Shown here piece by piece: positions 61,403 to 64,000 of a stretch of DNA of 64,000 nucleotides. Numbering within the stretch: the stretch's first letter is position 1; every line of letters starts with the position of its first letter. The notes beneath the pieces are model-generated. The model worked only from the letters and a program-made list of their open reading frames with translations. It searched no databases and was not told where the DNA came from. Made by a program: the position numbers and the translations under genes. This DNA comes from Labyrinthula sp. Ha (taxonomy: Eukaryota; Sar; Bigyra; Labyrinthulida; Labyrinthulaceae), in assembly GCA_015227615.1 (NCBI GenBank), contig JAALGZ010000056.1, forward strand, positions 124,001 to 188,000. The letters run 5' to 3'.

Positions 61403-64000
61403 TGCAAAGAACTAAATATTACCCTGTTAACTTTTATATAAAGTCACTTGTTTGTATTTAGATTCATTTTCTACTATCTTTACCATAGTTTTTTATAAGA
61501 AAATCTCCTATCAAGGTTTTTAATCTATTCATTATATACTCCTGTGCATAATGAAGTCGGGAGAATTCTTTTCACGAACCTTTAGAAGTTTAAGGCTAAA
61601 TAGGACTTTTCTGTTTGTTTCATTTCTTTTTCCCTCTATCCGAATTAACTCTAATCTTTTTCATGAAACACTAAACAATTACCTTTTTGTATCTGTTCGC
61701 AATTAGAAAAAAGTATATTGTTGAGCTGCAGAAAAGTATTTAAAATCTAAAACTATCTAAAAATAAAAAAATATCTTTTTGGGTGGCGAATTTTTATTTC
61801 AACATTTTCTTCTGTAAAAGAGAACTAAATTTGTTTGTTTTTCAGTGGGTCAAAAGATCAAGAAACTACATCTTGCACAGCTGTTATGTCTTTATTCAGA
61901 GAAAATAAAATAACAAGACATGAAACACTAAAATTTTTTTATTTTTGCTTTTTCTTGCTCCTTTTTTTTTGCAATCTTAACCTGTCTTGATTGGCTTCCA
62001 AAAACCAAAGAATCATACTCAACTCCATTGTGTACAAGAGGCCATTTTTATCACATTTATTCTTTACTGTTCATTAAACCAAAACTATTTAATAGCACCA
62101 TAGTATTCCTAAGTACTTTGAAAACCTTTCCCTTCCCTTGGCGAAACCTTAGCTATCAGTTCCTTTCTCTTTCTATCTAATTGCCAATAACAAAAAAAGA
62201 ATATTCCCACATAACCTGAAATCAGGAGTAAAGGAGAGGGTGAACTTTGAGGTATTTAATTACATGGGCATGGAGAAGATGCTTTCATCTTTTCATGATT
62301 CAATACTATCAAATATATTATAGTTTTTTATTTCCTTCAATTTCTGTAGAAGGCTGAATAAATTGAGAACCCAAGGCCAGCGGATAAATACTATTGCAAA
62401 AAAAATAAGTTAGCCTTAATAAAACTCATTTTTTACAACGAAGAAACAGACAATGCGAAATATTGAAGTACTTTTATTAAATTTTATTATGATTTGTACT
62501 TGCAAGTATTATTTTTCTTGAGAGAAACACTTATGCTTAGTACTGAGTTAATAAAAATATATCCAGATCTAGCAGATGTCATTAAAATATTTGTTAACGT
62601 GCAGTTAGGACAGATTTAAGTGGGCTTACCTTGTGGCACATACTCACTTAACCTGATGAACTTCTTCTTCATTGTTTTCAGTTGATTCTTTCGCCATTAC
62701 ACGTTGAGATTAAAACTAAAGTTCTTAGAAGATTGTCTTTCTGTCAAAGCAATGTAATATTGTTTTCCTTGAGGTTTAAATTATATGCATAAAAAAGCAT
62801 ATTACAAAATCTATTGAAGCGGATCTTTTACTTCTTATAAGAGGGAAACTCCAAGAATCAATTATTTTAGCAAATCTGTTCTGTCTCTTAAAGTGTACTT
62901 TATCGCATCAATTATAAAGTAACCTCTCTTCAAATGTATTTTATCCTACACAGCTTATTTCAAAAACTCTTCTTCTACGTCCTTTGGTTGAAACAAAACT
63001 TTAACTCACAACAAAAGATATCCAATTCTTTTCGCACATTAAGAGAATGAAAAAAACTACGCATAGCACACGTAAAAGAGGAAGAATATATCTTCGTTGC
63101 AGTACTTCTTGGGAGATGTTGAAGAGTACCACTATCACCTAAAGATAAATTGGTCTTCTTTGAAATTATTCGGTTTGTGGTGAAACTTGTGTTATGTATA
63201 AAACTAAGTTCTCGGCAGAGTAAAATTAAGTTCGAATTTACTCTTTTTAGTAGAGTAGAACAAGTTGGGTGAATTTGGTGAGTTTCGGAGTTTTGTGTAA
63301 AGAGTTAATCTACGTCGAGACCTAGCGACAAATAAGAAGCAGTGAAACTCGAAAACAGGTAAAAAGTAGAATATTTTCTTGGCAGTTGACCATATAAAAT
63401 CCCGGGAGGTTATAAAAAAAGAACGTTGGATTTTCTTCACTCTTTATCTCTAGCTGTGTAATTCTCAGCAGGAGAAGATACCCTAGCTTTGCGTGTGGCT
63501 TTTCCAGAAACATCTTTTTATTTTGCGTTAACTCGATATATACTTTATCCGTTACCGGTCAACTTACTAAACGTCACACAGTCTACCTATTCCTCGCTAT
63601 CTTTATAATGTTAACATTACGTTAGTAAAAAATGGTTGGTTTTACGAAAGTTCAGTCCTATTAACGTAAAAAAATCGGAAGTTAACGTTCCAATGCTAAC
63701 GATAGCAATGCTTAAATGTACTAGTATTTCAGGAAACTGTATCTTTTATTTCCGACAAAACGATGATGCATTACCACGGAAGAAAACTTTGTAACCCCCT
63801 CACACGATATACGAAGGAGAAGATGTTTGGTATACGTATTTAGCTGACTAGATGATATAAGGAATGAACCCGGTATTAAGCATAACAAACTGAAGTATAT
63901 GTTATTAGGTGACATGGTGACCGGAGCTTACTGGTTATACCCAGATATATATAGAAGATGTACTGCCGTAGGGAAGGTTTCTTTAGTTCGTTGAACAGAA
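61403..64000. other. gene-free 3' flank
   Basis: 2.6 kb, AT-rich, with only short low-complexity frames. A cluster of AACGTTA/TAACGTT-type words occurs at 63600-63710. No gene or element supported. Confidence 0.45.

Noticed and set aside
63600-63710. AACGTT-rich cluster as a regulatory array
   Set aside because: Words vary and no gene lies near enough to support a role.

Overview
This window is nuclear DNA from an AT-rich, gene-sparse eukaryote. The genes encode ubiquitously eukaryotic proteins: a USP7-type deubiquitinase, ribonucleotide reductase large subunit, SPF30 splicing factor, protein kinase A regulatory subunit and CDP-diacylglycerol synthase. Most are single uninterrupted reading frames. 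Two carry tiny spliceosomal introns (44 nt in one; 28 or 46 nt in the other). Intergenic tracts reach 7 kb, and there is one whole Ty1/copia retrotransposon and one hAT-type MITE. A unicellular or simple alga or another free-living protist fits best; I cannot fix the lineage from sequence alone.

Layout. 1.2-2.2 kb: a divergent cyclin-box-like protein (+). 2.5-9 kb: three minus-strand genes, namely two tandem membrane-anchored GH17-like proteins and a basic WW-like protein with one intron. 9-15.6 kb: mostly gene-free, with a GATAA-rich tract, a tRNA-like segment and an orphan frame. 15.6-16.3 kb: a secreted cysteine-rich protein, with a copia element inserted 52 bp upstream of its start codon (16.34-21.40 kb). 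21.4-27.4 kb: gene-free. 27.4-33 kb: USP7-like (+) converging on CDP-diacylglycerol synthase (-). 35.9-39.2 kb: PKA regulatory subunit and SPF30 (both -), the latter divergent from a hydrophobic orphan (+). 41-42.1 kb and 51.4-52.6 kb: two divergent members of an unrecognised gene family. 42.1-49.5 kb: gene desert with foldback and decayed sequence. 49.5-50.8 kb: acyl-CoA dehydrogenase. 53.5-57.2 kb: polytopic membrane protein (+) converging on ribonucleotide reductase (-). 57.2-60.2 kb: decayed coding sequence and a hAT MITE. 60.2-61.2 kb: small membrane protein and ribose-5-phosphate isomerase. 61.4-64 kb: nothing recognised.

The genes do not form one pathway. RPIA (ribose-5-phosphate) and RNR (dNTPs) both feed nucleotide supply but are not clustered. 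The most coherent candidate for something undescribed is the tandem GH17 pair. Both have a signal peptide, a glucanase-like ectodomain that lacks the catalytic nucleophile, one membrane span, and a cytoplasmic tail ending near the same NPLY motif. This is the architecture of a wall-glucan receptor or sensor rather than an enzyme. Second is the lineage-specific paralogue family at 41 and 51 kb. Third is a GGCCAAATG-type motif upstream of several unrelated housekeeping genes.
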